Below are positions 22,816 through 34,469 of a DNA stretch of 64,000 bases, one piece after another. The DNA is taken from the NCBI GenBank assembly GCA_015179045.1, contig WHUZ01000005.1, positions 1,116,001-1,180,000 of the forward strand, read 5' to 3'. The DNA is from Kalaharituber pfeilii (Eukaryota > Ascomycota > Pezizomycetes > Pezizales > Pezizaceae). The position numbers were made by a program, and so were the translations under genes. Numbering within the stretch: the stretch's first letter is position 1; every line of letters starts with the position of its first letter. The notes under the pieces were generated by a model. It had not been told where the DNA came from and did not search any database. It saw only the letters and a list, made by a program, of their open reading frames with translations.

Positions 22816-23228
22816 TCAATTGAGCATCCTGTAGGTGTTAGTGGAAATCCCGCACTCGATGTGGTGCTGCGTGGTGTCTGAAACCGCTATTGTACTTACG
22901 GAACAGTCACCACAATTGTTTCGGTCACTTTTGAGGTGTATATGGATGTTGACATCGTGATTTCCGTCTTTTTGGTTACCTTCGTTGACGTTTTCGTCTT
23001 GACAACGGTATAATATGTAGTTGGACTCTGTATAGGAAGTTGAATATCTCAACCTCTATTGTGTCACTAAATCCAATCGCACCTGTAATAAACCACCAGG
23101 GAAACGACGTTCAAGGCTTAAATTGTACCTTGTATTGTCATTTCATAGGTAGGTATAGCGCCCATAAACGGTAATGAACAAACCGAAAAGGTCAGCAAAG
23201 CCGTTAACAGTGAGGTCAATGAGTTCAT
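22816..23228 (-). CDS. Tiny Thr-rich secreted protein (86 residues, three exons)
   Basis: Exons 23228-23129, 23047-22900 and 22828-22816. Intron 1 (81 bases) uses GTACAA and a TTGAG acceptor; intron 2 (71 bases) uses a strong GTAAGT donor, an ACTAAC branch site and a CTACAG acceptor; phases match throughout. The product starts with a signal peptide (MNSLTSLLTALLTFSVCSLP). The mature part is a Thr/Ser/Val/Lys tract: YYTVVKTKTSTKVTKKTEIT then VTETIVVTVP, a low-complexity style common in fungal cell-wall and secreted mucin-like proteins, where Thr residues are O-mannosylated. It has no GPI signal. The acceptor of intron 1 is the weakest part of the model: a nearer CAG site would put exon 2 into another frame without the Thr-rich tract. 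Confidence 0.5.
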
Positions 23229-23499
23229 GTTCACTGCTGACTGGCGCATAGTATCGTCGTATTTTCTGTATAGAAGTTATAGGCAAGAGTTCCTGTACCG
23301 AAAAATTGAAGGAGACACGGACTAGTGCTGTAACAGTCGATAAAGACCATCCAAAGGCCCTTTAGCGATCCACGTTGATGCTCCCTTGATAGTGCAATAT
23401 GAGCGGCTTAAACACGCTCCAGGGATCCTTCCTTAAGCTTGCCATCATTTCATTCTCTAGTAACAATATATTCGGTTGCTGGAAGGCGTTTCAGGTAGG

Positions 23500-24040
23500 A
23501 AACTCAAATCCCTCATCACCAGGGCGAATCTGCGTCATATACTGACCGGGAAACACCCTGATGAAACCTCAGAGACCCGGCGCAACAATACGAAAGAACT
23601 AGTCAGCTGAAATTGTGGTGCTGTCGCTGGTTACTGCCAAGATATCCTCCATGTCGTCCTTGAGACACCGCATGAACTCTATACATGCAAATACGCCGTC
23701 AGCCCTCTTTGATCCCGATGGGTGGCAATACATTTGAAATGTGTCGCCTAAGCCTTGAGATCACCGCGGTCCTGAAGCAAGTTAGACGTCAAGTGCTGCA
23801 GATATAGCACTAGATATTCCATATGGGGATGGTCCGAATTCATAGTGCTACTTTTCAACGAATCCCGCATTGTTGTCCAGTCCCTCTCATCATATCCAGC
23901 CCACATCCATCCGCACAATATGCAGGTAGCCTCGCACTGTCTACCTATCCGTTATGCTAGCATCTGCTCAGAGTAGCAGGAAAGTTGTCACACCCGAGCC
24001 GCTTGAGGCAGATTCCATGGCACTCGCATAGGCATGACCA
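23500..24040 (-). pseudogene. Decayed protein-coding relic, family unknown
   Basis: Minus-strand segments read convincingly but are broken. One is EATCILCGWMWAGYDERDW, followed by HPHMEYLVLYLQHLTSNLLQ and a stop near 23755. A different frame then gives LGDTFQMYCHPSGSKRADGV, FACIEFMRCLKDDMEDILAV and a stop, followed by GFIRVFPGQYMTQIRPGDEG and FEFP preceded by a TGA. In-frame TGA and TAA codons upstream sit where Trp or Gln would fit, as RIP transitions would produce. Not recognised as a known family. Confidence 0.35.
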
Positions 24041-25169
24041 GCTTAACTCGTCATCGTTCACATGGTCGTACAGGTCAACTGAGGGTAATGAGAGGTGAGT
24101 GTCAAGTAATACTGCGTTCGTGCTACATTTTCGTGCTGCCCTACCGGCCGACCTGCTACCTAAGCTGCCGATGTCGAGTTTCTGTGCTGTCCCGCGGAGG
24201 TGCCCTGTCGAGCTGTCTTTGTGCCCTTTTCCTTTTTTAATTTTTTCTTTTTAAATCTAGTCTGTCGTTCATACTGCTGTTCATACTGCTAGTCGTGGTG
24301 CCGTTCGTACTGCTGCTGTGCTCGGGGTTCGTCCACTTTGCTAGCTCAAACTGCTCGTCCTTTCAGACCAGGGTTGCTCGGGTGCTATTCACTATATCCT
24401 CCTCACATATCATGCACCGTCCAAATGCTATGCCGCGATATCAACCACGCTGTCCTACCACAACGGGAGACGCTGGCACAGGTGGCGCGGAGGCTGCTTT
24501 TGGGGTATATTATTCACATGTATCGAGAACATAGCTGAACATTTACCGAATTGACCTCTTGCACCAAAAGAAACCTATAATAAATGATATAATACAGCGA
24601 CATGAGTTGTTACAAGAAACTGCTCTACACGACATGGATGTCCACAGTTGGCGAGCTTGGTTCCCTTATTAGGTGCGTTGCCTCTGAGGAATTAGGAATT
24701 GAGAGTAGAAGGCAGGAGAGAAGATCAAGGGATGGGATTGGCTGAACCTAGGGCATAGGCCTCTCAGGGAGCTGGGATGAAATAGTGGGAGACCTGAAAG
24801 TTAAGTTAGGCGGAAAAGGGCTAAGAAGCTAGTACAAGATAGGAGACGCTTGTAGATGGGCCGAAGTATAGGTGATGAGGAGGCGACAGCCTGTGAAGAG
24901 AGAATTTGAGAGTGTGCAAGGGCATTGGCCAAAAAGGAGGGCGGCCCTACTGGAACTCGTCGGCAGGAGAGGTTGGAGCAGGCATGTTAGTTGAAATCCT
25001 GAAGTGGACGGGATTATATAAAGGAGTCGCTCAGCGAAGTGGTTTTCTCATAGCAAACTGGTTAAACCAGATTATTTTCGCATTTTTTCATGAAATAAAT
25101 CCAGTCGGATTTTTGGGACAGCTGCATACGGTGTTGCATATATGATGCTATATATTGCAGACTTGTTAT
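24041..25169. other. Intergenic, no gene seen
   Basis: Includes a short cluster of CATACTGCT-type repeats near 24270-24320 and purine-rich sequence at 24660-24960. Open frames here are short and without content. Confidence 0.35.
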
Positions 25170-26135
25170 TAGCGGTATTCAGATTAGACTGTCCTCATAT
25201 AAAATGGAATCCGGCGGACAAACCAGTTTATCCGGTCTGTAGTCTGAGTACCCTCTTGCGAAAATCGGAAACAGGTTTTGGGTCCAAAAATCCACCGGAA
25301 TTTATGCACGCCAGGTCCTGAATATTGCATCAAGGCCCGCAAGATGCATCATATATATGCAGTTGCCGCAAAAATCCGACCGGATTTTTTCTGCAAAAAA
25401 AACGCGATAAACCGGTTTAACTGGTTTATAACTTGAAAATACCAGATAAAATTTTGTATGGAGATGACCAGATTTTCCTAATCTGAATAGAGACCTTCCG
25501 CAACGCCGTCTAGACGGCGCGGGACCCCTGCAGCAATGCCAAGCGTGGCGGTGCGCGACGTCTAGACGGCGCTGCCGGTCTAGAGTAGACGGGAACCCCC
25601 CGTTTTTACGTCTAGAACTTTGAACCACTATAGCATCTCAACGAACACTCGGATTTTATTGTTGAAGATATCTATTGATAGCTGAAAGTCTCTACTTTAC
25701 CGTGATACCATGAGTTCTTCAAGAAATACACAAGAAGCTCTGACAAATAAGAGATTGCTGGAGGCATCACAAACCGCCCTGCCGAGCCAATTTCTTAGCG
25801 CCGATGCAACAACTGAGCAGCAACAACAAGCAACAAATTCTCAGCTGCCAGAAGCTGAGAATTTGTGTTCCTGCTAACAGGTGCCGCAGTCGCAGTTTCT
25901 GGATGCGCTGATATTGAAATCTCAGTATAAGTTGTGAAGGCATTGTCACTTGATGTCTTTGGTAGTCCACAAAGTTACTTTGTCTACGTGGTTGAAGATG
26001 CAACACTCCTCTTTTTTCCGACCCCTGTCAGTTTAAAATTTTGCGGAAGGTCTTTTGGGCCGTCTAGACCGCACCCTGGTCAAGTGGCGTTTTCGGCCGT
26101 CTAGACGGCGTTGCGGAAGGTCTCTAATACCGCTA
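25170..26135 (+). mobile_element. MITE family 1, copy 1, split by a second element
   Basis: Left end TAGCGGTATTCAGATTAGA at 25170-25188; right terminus ATACCGCTA ends at 26135. Internal sequence matches copies at 37543 and 43630 (shared GGACAAACCAGTTTATC, GCATCATATATATGCAGTTG). The right end is interrupted at 25488 by the 637-bp element at 25489-26125. Termini begin and end with TA, which fits a TA target site as in Tc1/mariner-type elements (inference). Confidence 0.8.
25489..26125. mobile_element. 637-bp inverted-repeat element nested in a MITE, 3-bp target duplication
   Basis: Perfect 30-bp terminal inverted repeats start AGAGACCTTCCGCAACGCCG and continue TCTAGACGGC. It is flanked by AAT at 25486-25488 and 26126-26128; removing it restores the expected ...CTGAATACCGCTA end of the host MITE. 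The palindrome GCCGTCTAGACGGC and variants recur near both ends (about 25506, 25559, 26068, 26097), like the subterminal repeats of CACTA/CMC-type elements. Inside, an ATG at about 25710 opens a 55-codon frame (MSSSRNTQEALTNKRLLEAS...) that may be the leftover start of a transposase. It is too small to be autonomous. Confidence 0.8.
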
Positions 26136-26178
26136 TTGTTTTACGTTCCCGATACTATAAACATCAAGGAGAGGCATT

Positions 26179-26399
26179 TAGTGGTATCCATACAAAATGA
26201 AATCCGGCAGACAAACCAGTTTATCTGGGCTGAGATCGAGCACCGTCTCATGAAAATCGGACCGGATGGAAACTGACTTTGACTGAAAATCTACTCAGAT
26301 TTATGCGTGCCAAGTCCTAAATACTGCAACTCATATTGCAACGTCGTATGCAGTTGTCTCAAAAATCCGACCAGGATTTATCTAATCTGAATACCGCTA
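26179..26399 (+). mobile_element. MITE family 1, copy 2 (shortened)
   Basis: Starts TAGTGGTATCCATA and ends TCTAATCTGAATACCGCTA at 26399. It shares GGCAGACAAACCAGTTTATC and the CAAAAATCCGACC block with full copies but is about 170 bp shorter, with internal losses. It lies only 43 bases to the right of copy 1, in the same orientation. Confidence 0.7.
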
Positions 26400-27891
26400 A
26401 TATAGACAGTAATTGCAGCAACAATAATCAAGCTTGCTACTGGTACTCGTAGCAAGAGGAGACGGAGTGAACAAGAGTAAAAGAAGAGTGAGAAGAGCGG
26501 GATGGGCGAGTGCTATCAAAGCTTCAGTTCGCTTCAAAGGGTAATCCCGATATCCAGTTGTGGAAGGATGCTCTTTTCGAGGTCGCTATGCGTGTTTCTT
26601 GTTCTGTATCAGTATAAGTATTGGGAGCACCTTGGCAAATTACTAGGAAGTACGCATTTGTTGTGGTTTTGCTCCGCCTCCATGACAAAAGAGTCAGTTA
26701 CTCTCGCACATCCGCAAACTCAAGCATGGGCAGGCCCATTAAAGTTCTCAGCTAAGCTTCGATGCTGAACAGCTCTCAGTTCCATGTCAATATGCTTTAA
26801 CTTTTGGACGGTGACCATTCACGCAGGAGGCGTCGTATATAGCGCTACTGTAGCGTCAGGGCTCAGTTGCTGAGTTCTGGTACACCGCGAGTTACCACAT
26901 GACGGTAATGAGGGACACAGGCGTCAACGCAATCATCTACAAAAGAATTGTCTTTATGTACATAGTTCTTTACCACCACATCACTAGCTTCACCTCGTTG
27001 TTCACTGTTTTCGAAACCTTCACTTTACTTATCATACCGTTGTTCTTTCTACACATGATTGATTCCTCCTAACCCTTTCTGTTCTGCATATACGATAGCC
27101 AGTAATAGAGGTCAATCCTACTGAAGGGTTTGGATAGCATCATTCTCAATTTTTAAATGGATTACCTCCTGAGTTTTTAGGTATCAGCTGGATTCTTCAC
27201 CGAGACAAGATCTAGCAGCATTAATGTTTTGTCTCTACATGTCTGACTCTATCGTTTACTCCACTTGCTCTTCCCCGCGTACTCCCAGTAGAGAACCAAT
27301 TGGGTTAAGCGTCTGTAGATACTGTTCATTCTCAATGGTGATTTCGCCCAGGTTTGATGCGTGTGATAGGAGGACAGCTCGTGGACATGGGTGGTCGACG
27401 AGACACTGGTGCACAGTGGATTGATTTTGATGTTGTATGCTCTTTCTGTTCATGTTGACGTTGATGTTGAGCAAGGGATGGCCAATTTTTCAATGTGGCG
27501 GCTGTGATAAAGCAGTGCAACTGACAGCGCGGCGCAGCATTTGAATTATGTGGGACACATGAAGAAGACAGGGTGAATAGTGCATAGCAGTGGACAAATA
27601 AGGACAGCCTGGGCAACGCTGAAGACACCATGCGTATATAGATAGATTATGAATCTACTAGTATGTTCTGTCTTTCTTACTTATAGCTCGCATTATCTTA
27701 CTTCTTAATCGATGACATATTTCCCATTCCCATTGCGTAGCAAACAATCGCCACGAACACCTAAATAGTACGATAAACGGCCCAGCGAAAACTCCATCAC
27801 AACCCAGGTGAAGAGAACGGTTGAAGGAGCTTCTCTTTGCAAAATAAAGATAGCCTGAAAAGATAGTGGAAACTAGATGAATATCCTTCCT
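26400..27891. other. Intergenic, no gene seen
   Basis: About 1.5 kb without a convincing frame or domain. The last few hundred bases probably hold the 3' flank of the minus-strand gene ending at 27892. Confidence 0.35.
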
Positions 27892-28900
27892 CTACTTCTT
27901 CTTTTTCGATGGGGCGTCGGCTTCTTTCTTGCACACAACACCGAGAGTCCCGTACCCGTAGTCTTCTTTGTCGAAGACAAAGCCTGCAAGGATGGGTTGA
28001 TCAAGTTCATCATCCGCCTGGAATATAAAGTTAGCATTACATGGGTAATAAATAGATGCTAATTGACTACGCAGAACGGTCTAGCGTCCATATAGACACA
28101 TACTGACGCGCAATAACCAAGTGCCTAAACCTCAGGGTACTGCAGGGTAGGGGTTTGTTTACCTTCTTTCGGAATTGCTTCCATATTGCATCAAGACAGT
28201 CCTTTATTGTAACACCTTTCTTATTTCGAGCTGTCACGGTTAAACCCATTGGGAATCGGAGATCTAATTTACTCATTGGTGGTGTCGTCGCAGATTTCTT
28301 CATAACTTCTGGCTCCTGAAGGGTCGCTGGTGAAGTGTTGATCTTCCTGAGTACAGTCCAATAAGGCGTGAGTAATATGTTCAAATGTGGCAATACAGAA
28401 CTCTGTGATATTAAGTCATTGGACAATAATGACAGATGAAACCTGGGTAAGATGCGGGGTAATAGGTAAACATGCACAAATATGGCGAGTAGTGATATTC
28501 AGGGACAAATCAAAGACAGAACAGAAAAATGTTAAGGCAACGGCATTGATCGCGAGTATAACATGCAGGACAAAAATCAGGTTCAAACAAGGTTATCATA
28601 CCAGTTCAACCGTTGTACTTCCTTCGCAACTTCCAACGACTTTCCTTCGCTTTCTGGGATAAGGTTAGCCATTGATAGCGGAATTGTAGTCAAATTCTAA
28701 CGTGGAATATATTTTGAAGCGAGAAGGACATAAAGTTTGCCATAGACCAATAGATGAAGACGAATTGTGAATGGAATCAATGTAATTAACTTACCAAGGT
28801 CAGCAGGCGAATACACTCCTGCAACAGCTGCACTGCTGGCTTTCTTGTGCTTTGCATCTGCTGCCGTCGGAGGACTCGACGTTGTTTCTGTGTCTGCCAT
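27892..28900 (-). CDS. Four-exon small basic-tailed protein, fungal conserved, function unknown
   Basis: Exons 28900-28795, 28653-28602, 28346-28163 and 28017-27892, all with GT donors, AG acceptors and compatible phases, give 155 residues. The N-terminus is Thr/Ala/Lys-rich (MADTETTSSPPTAADAKHKK). Exon 2 adds SEGKSLEVAKEVQRLNW. Exon 3 carries the conserved-looking core LTVTARNKKGVTIKDCLDAI then WKQFRKK. Exon 4 adds ADDELDQPILAGFVFDKEDY, then GYGTLGVVCKKEA, and ends in a Lys tail (PSKKKK). The clean four-way splice agreement argues strongly for a real gene. The core layout (GVT..D.L.AIW, then LAGF.FD) resembles fungal DUF6699-type domains, but I am not certain. The basic tail could bind nucleic acid or direct nuclear import; that is inference. 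Confidence 0.72.
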
Positions 28901-29448
28901 TGTTGGGGATAAAATAAAAAGAGAAGAGTGATGCGTCAATGTCTGCCTTGAAAGTTTGTTATGGAGTCGACGAGTCAAGGGGGTGCGGGAAGGAGAAGAA
29001 ATAGGAATTAAGAGGAGAGGAGGGGAAGGAGATGAGAAGGATGAGTTCCAGCTGCCTTAGCACGTACCCCACTCGGTGCTCAATGCTGCGCGGGGGGCGG
29101 CAGCTATCGCCAACGACTCTGCGTATCCGACAGCACCAGCTGCTGCCCATGGTCTGGTTAGTCAGACCACGCCTTACCTATCTGTGCTGGAAGCTGCCAA
29201 GTTGGGGCAAGAAGCAGACTGGAGCGGCCAATTAATGGCCTGTTTGGTGGATAATACATGGTGCTCTGATTAACGCCTGACCTATCAGCTAGCCCCAGCT
29301 TGCTAGCCTCGGCATTGGGGACCTGCTGTCGCGCGAGCTTCAAGTATTGGTCGTGTGACATGGGGTGACGCCAAAGAACAGCAGAGGATTGCGGGGTAGC
29401 GTACGAACGGCCGAGCGCTTGGCTTTTATGTGGCGGGTACCAGTACCG
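28901..29448. other. Upstream region of the preceding gene and intergenic
   Basis: Contains the presumed promoter of the minus-strand gene starting at 28900. No supported gene on either strand. Confidence 0.35.
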
Positions 29449-31366
29449 TATGGGTAACGATGGGCACACTGGGCACCGACGCAGTTTTTGCAACCGAATA
29501 CCAATGATGAAGGGAAAAATTTTAAACCTAACTCCAATATCATACATATGCGAACTGCAGCTAAATAATATATATCTAAATTATAAGGCAAAAGAAATCA
29601 GCTAAACATGCATCAACAGGAGACTACATCAGCAGAATACTGTATGATACCAGCAACAAGACTTCCAAGAAAAGGCTTAGACCACTCAAAATACCCCCAA
29701 AGCTGCTCAACTCCGAGTCCCTATCCACTAATACTTAAGTATCAGCCCTTTGCCTTTAGTACTGCTGCAACCCATTGTGGTATACTTATAGAGTGCCTTG
29801 AAACCACCTGGGGGATCTGCTGAATCATTCAATTCGTCCACTGGTGCCGGTTTGATAACTGAAGGTCTGCCTTGTATCAAATGAACGTTGATCAGATAAC
29901 GCTCAAATTCAGCTTGAATAAGGCAATAATTCCATCTTTTTCAATATCCAAAAGCATTTTTCTCTTTTCTGTATTACTGGAGAGTGAAGTGAAGTTACAA
30001 GCTCGTTATTAGACATGTTAAGGTCAAGTATCATATTCAAGAAGTATGAGAATGATAATCAATCAATGAACTATAGCAAACTCATATCTGGAGTACCGTA
30101 TTTAGAGTTTACACTAGTCCAGTATCATATGAATTACTCTTGATGATGCAAAGGCGATCTCTTCCTGTTGCATATACAGAGGTCAATGCAGCGCATATGC
30201 GCTTTTCCTATTATTGCATGGTGAGGGGGTGGCGTACACTTTTGTGTAGGTACTGTAATCTTATATTGACTGTGCTGATTCCAAATTTGAAGGAAAAAAG
30301 CGAAAATGTTACACCTAGAGCATCTAAAGTTGTATCACCTCTGTACGAGTACTTTGTAAAATGTGCTCACTAGCAAATTCACTCTCTGCAACACTCCACC
30401 TGCTCATACAATAGTGGCAATAGTACTACCAGTGCTATATTAGAATAGCATAGTTGTTAAAAACTCAAGATCTGCAGCATTTGTACTGTATGTTCCTGTA
30501 CCAAGATATTGCGCATAACTGACATATTGTACATTGTCCAGATGCAGTAACAAAAGTTTCCTGTAAATGCAAATGGCCCTCAAGTGGGCTCAAATTGAAG
30601 CCAGAGCATGGTAGAATATGTGGAATTATCTTCCACAAATTCATTGAACCAATTATTAGGATATAAGTAGTGGCCTATTTGGTATATACCAAATCCTATT
30701 CTACACATACTCTGAGCTGCCAAGTGTCAACGATTCTACCTGAGATCTAGATGTATACTCTATTACCTATGCTAAGGAAGTAGAACAAGTTTGGTCGTGC
30801 TTGGTCCTATGTCATGGGGTCACCACGACCATAGGGTGAGCAGCCTGTATATGTCAGATATGTCAGATAAGCAATACCACAGGGTGGCACGCGATCAATG
30901 ATAAAAAAAAAAAGAAAGCAATATCACACATATGCGATATACAACAGAAATAATTACATGACCATCATGTAGTGCTATATAGACTGTACACAGCCTCGAA
31001 CCAGCACAGAGGACTAGGCCTATAGACTAATATATAGAGTGGCACTATCATATCGAAGGGTACATTTTCGCTCATGCAGGTACATATCAACACTGTGCTA
31101 TTATGCACTACAACTGATGCTTCGAGACTCTCTGAAGCTGCAAAATCCAAAGAGATGCATAAAAAGATATTTTGAAACAGCTGGTGGTACTGGCTAATAG
31201 ACTTGGGCGGCTGAAAACAACAGTCGCGGCGCTGCATTCCTGAGGCAGGTAGGCAAGACAGAACACCACCAAACTTACCATACTTCCCCAGCATAGGTAA
31301 TAGAGTATACATTAAGATGAATAAGCTCTCAGGTAGGATCATTGACACTTGGCAGCTCAGAGTATG

Positions 31367-31850
31367 TGTAACATAGGTGTTACGGTTTCTACGATGATGT
31401 AGTGAATAGAGGTGTAACTTAGGACAACGCTTGGTGCTTGACCTTCGAGAGGGCAGCTCTTGCTGGCCCTTCTAATAGTCAACCCTGCTTGCCTTCAGTA
31501 TATTGTGATTGCTATCAAGTATCTATGCTAATTTAACAGATCTCCAACAGCTTCGCCTGTCACATGTGATAACTCCATCCGTAGCTATCTCCATAGCTCC
31601 GGGGCGGCCATAACTTTCCCTTGCAACTCCGGCCTTAGACTGTTTCTCCGAGGTGTGGCTGTTTCTCCAAAAACTCCGGTTCGTGCCTGAGGCACTGTCT
31701 CATCGCTCTGACCATGCCGGCATTTCTTGTGATAAACATGCGTACCCAAATCCATCTTTCATTGCCAGACTGTAGCTATCGGTTAATCAGGCCGAATTGT
31801 CACTAGCAGCTTTACAGGCCGATATCCCCCTTTGCAGGTAGACCCTGACA
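31367..31850. mobile_element. 484-bp insertion with TG...CA ends, possible solo LTR
   Basis: This stretch interrupts the right palindrome arm: in the left arm GGATTTGGTATATACC is joined within a few bases to the GAGTATGTGTA side, whereas here 484 bases intervene. It begins TGTAACATAGGTG and ends CCCTGACA, the TG...CA form of long terminal repeats. A clean target duplication is not visible, so a solo LTR is likely but not proven. Confidence 0.5.
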
Positions 31851-32128
31851 ATAGGATTTGGTATATACCAAATAGGTCACTACTCATAGCCTAATAATGA
31901 ATATGTGGAAATATCCTATTCTACCATGCTCTGGCTTCTTTTGAGCCCACTTGAGGGCTATTTGCATTCACAGGAAATTTTGTTATCGCACCTGGAAAAT
32001 GCACAATATCTCAGTTATGCGCAATATCTTGGTACAGGAACATACAGTACAAATACTGCAGATCTTGAGCTTTTAGCAACAATGTTATTCTAATATAGAA
32101 CTGGTAGTGCTATTGCCACTACTGTATT

Positions 32129-32342
32129 GCATGAGCAGGTCGGAGATCTACGAGCCGGACAGAGGAAGGAATTAGGCTCATCTCCCTCCCCCGAACCACG
32201 TGTGTACACCTCGGGGAATACTTGTATTTAAAGACAGGTTGCGTTAGTTTAGTTTTCCTTTTTACTTAAACCCTCGCCATAGCCTTCTAGGCGGCATGCG
32301 AGTAATGAAATAAAAAAAAAAAAAAAAAAAGCATGAGCAGGT
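32129..32342 (+). mobile_element. 190-bp poly(A) retroposon with 12-bp target duplication
   Basis: Body 32141-32330 ends GGCGGCATGCGAGTAATG and an A tail of 18-19 bases. It is flanked by perfect direct repeats GCATGAGCAGGT at 32129-32140 and 32331-32342. The homologous place in the left palindrome arm (about 30400) is an empty site with a single copy. The 3' 45 bases match the shorter copy at 10336-10390. I see no tRNA-like A/B boxes, so a 5'-truncated LINE fits better than a classic SINE. Confidence 0.82.
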
Positions 32343-32699
32343 GGAGTGTTACAGAGAGTGAATTTGCTAGTGCGCACTGGAAGGAGTTATTTTACAAGGT
32401 AGATGATACAACTATAGATGCTCTAGATGTAGCTTTCTCGCTTTTTTCATTCAGATTTGGAATCAGCGCAGTCAATATTGTCAATAATTAATTCACTACA
32501 CATATCAGAGGTATATTCTGTAAGATATGCCTGACATTCGCCAAGGTGCCCAGCGTTACCTGTGTGTGCACATCGTTACCCATACGGTACTGGTAGCCCT
32601 CCAGCGATGTGTGGGAAGCGCACTATGGCCGAACACCGAGTGCATTATGAGACGCTGGGCAAGCTTCAAAGCCTGAGAGCTACTAAGTAATGAGTATAG

Positions 32700-34319
32700 G
32701 AAATGAAGAAGGTTCAATTTCAGAAAGGAAATAATACTGTATCTACTAGAGGGAAGTGTAGGGAGCGCACTTTAAGTGAGAATGGTTATGCAACAGATCG
32801 ACAACACAGCACATACACGCCACCACCAGGCTAACTTATCCGTCAGATCTGGCTAAATAATGCTATGTATGCTATACGGTGGAATGACGCGCATAAAGCC
32901 CACGAAATCCTGTCCGTTCTCCGTTCGCTCACCTCTCTTCCCTCGCCAACCCTAGCCCAGCTACCGTTCCTCCGGTCTTCCTCGAAGCCTTCCATTACCG
33001 CTTCCAGCCATCATCTTCCTCCGCTCCATGCTCTCCTCGAATACATACCCACAGCCGCCTCCTCAGCACCTGTGCGCGCCTAGGAAATCGGCAGGGCTGC
33101 TTTAGCCCCCCCGCTGCGACATTGAGTTCGGCAGTGGCACTTTAATTGATCTGGCGTATTAGGTATCCATGCCATCACATGATACATGGTTCTCGGTCCT
33201 AGAGCAGGGAAGCCAAGTAAGATTGTGTCTGTAAACCTGAAGCCGGGAAGGATGAGAGGATTGACACGAGGATGGATGGGAACTGGACTTTCAGGTTGTC
33301 GGGCAGGGGCAGGCGTGGGTAGGAGGGAGGCGTGGTGGGAGGTATACAGGGAGAAGTAAGGTTGGGAGATCTGGATGTGCCAAAGCCCTGGGCGAATTAT
33401 CCCGAAATTTTTTGAGCAGCTGGTGTTTATGTAGAAACAGAGACAGCGGTGATCACAGTACATCAAACGTTCCAATAGTGACATTGACTACACATTTGTT
33501 GTCTTCATCATGAGTAACTTCCCTATTAGGAAAGTGACTTGAAACGTGCACGTGGAAGCAGGCACGCGGCTAACTTCGAGTTCTGCGCCATTATTAGACT
33601 TGGACTGACTGTGTCATCACTACTGTACTAAGTAGCTTTGTCGCACCTTTGAAATTTCATCTCATGTTCAAAAATGAAGAGAGACGGGTACCACCAGCGC
33701 AGAGAAAATCTACAGCTTCAACCAAGCTCGTACCCTTGCCTTATGTGTCTGCTAATGACATCCTACGGCCATCATCTGAACATGCTCATCAAGAAGGTGA
33801 AGGAAGGGACAAGAAATAGTGATCACAGATTAGATCCCGATCGAGGGCACTATTGCGTAGATGGAGATGATTGATGAGATTTATAGGAAAGCGGGCATAC
33901 CGGTGAGGAACAGGAGTTTGTATGCGCAGATTTCAGAGGGAAACTTAGACGGTGGGAGAGCTGCAGGTGTAGGCACGCAATGAGGTGATGAATGTTGCTT
34001 AAGATTTTTCGTACTGAATTTCTCTTGAGATATTTGAAAGAGATACCTCGGGTACTTTATGTCTGTTCAATGTTTTTGATCCCCCTTTATATTAACGGCC
34101 AGGTTATTGGCGATTTACTGTACGTTCACAACAATCCCACAAGCCGCCTCTATAGCAATTTAATTCTCGTTCCGTTCGAATCACAAGGCTGGGGCTCAGA
34201 ATAATTCCTTCCTTAACCCAATTTCGCTGGAGCCGAGACGGTGCCCCGATGTAAAGCAGTAGTTTTTTTCTTTGGCCCTGCCGCAAGTGTTGAGGCTACG
34301 TTGAGCAACGTTTGCGATT
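32700..34319. other. Intergenic, no supported gene
   Basis: Open frames at 32865-33083 (plus) and 33080-33484 (minus) have fairly balanced composition and proline-rich translations but no recognisable domain or splice structure. Confidence 0.35.
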
Positions 34320-34460
34320 CACACAACACGTTCATACTTGCCCTTCATCACACTTCCCACCAAATGTGTGTGCATCGTACATGCTTGGAGTGCCCGATTC
34401 AACAAAGCTTTCCATCTTGATATATTCCTTGAAGAACGTGATGTAGGGGCCGGTGATTCA
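34320..34460 (-). pseudogene. Orphan exon-like coding fragment
   Basis: A minus-strand frame reads ITGPYITFFKEYIKMESFVE then SGTPSMYDAHTFGGKCDEGQ, preceded by a pyrimidine-poor but usable CAG acceptor and followed by GTATGA. A TGA precedes it in frame. The composition looks genuinely coding, but no partner exons could be found on either side. Confidence 0.28.
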
Positions 34461-34469
34461 CTTGAAAAC

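Larger units (their letters stand above)
29449..32607. repeat. 3.2-kb imperfect palindrome (inverted duplication) with nested insertions
   Basis: Sequence from 29449 to about 30800 recurs inverted from about 32607 down to 31262. Shared blocks include ACCAGTACCGTATGGGTAAC, TAGCAAATTCACTCTCTG, GAGCTGCCAAGTGTCAA and GGTATATACCAAATCCTAT. The central spacer is about 460 bp (30800-31262). The arms are not colinear: the right arm carries insertions at 31367-31850 and 32141-32330, and the left arm has about 700 bp extra (about 29490-30220). The arms are diverged by many point changes. It could be one element with very long terminal inverted repeats or two head-to-head copies. Confidence 0.7.
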
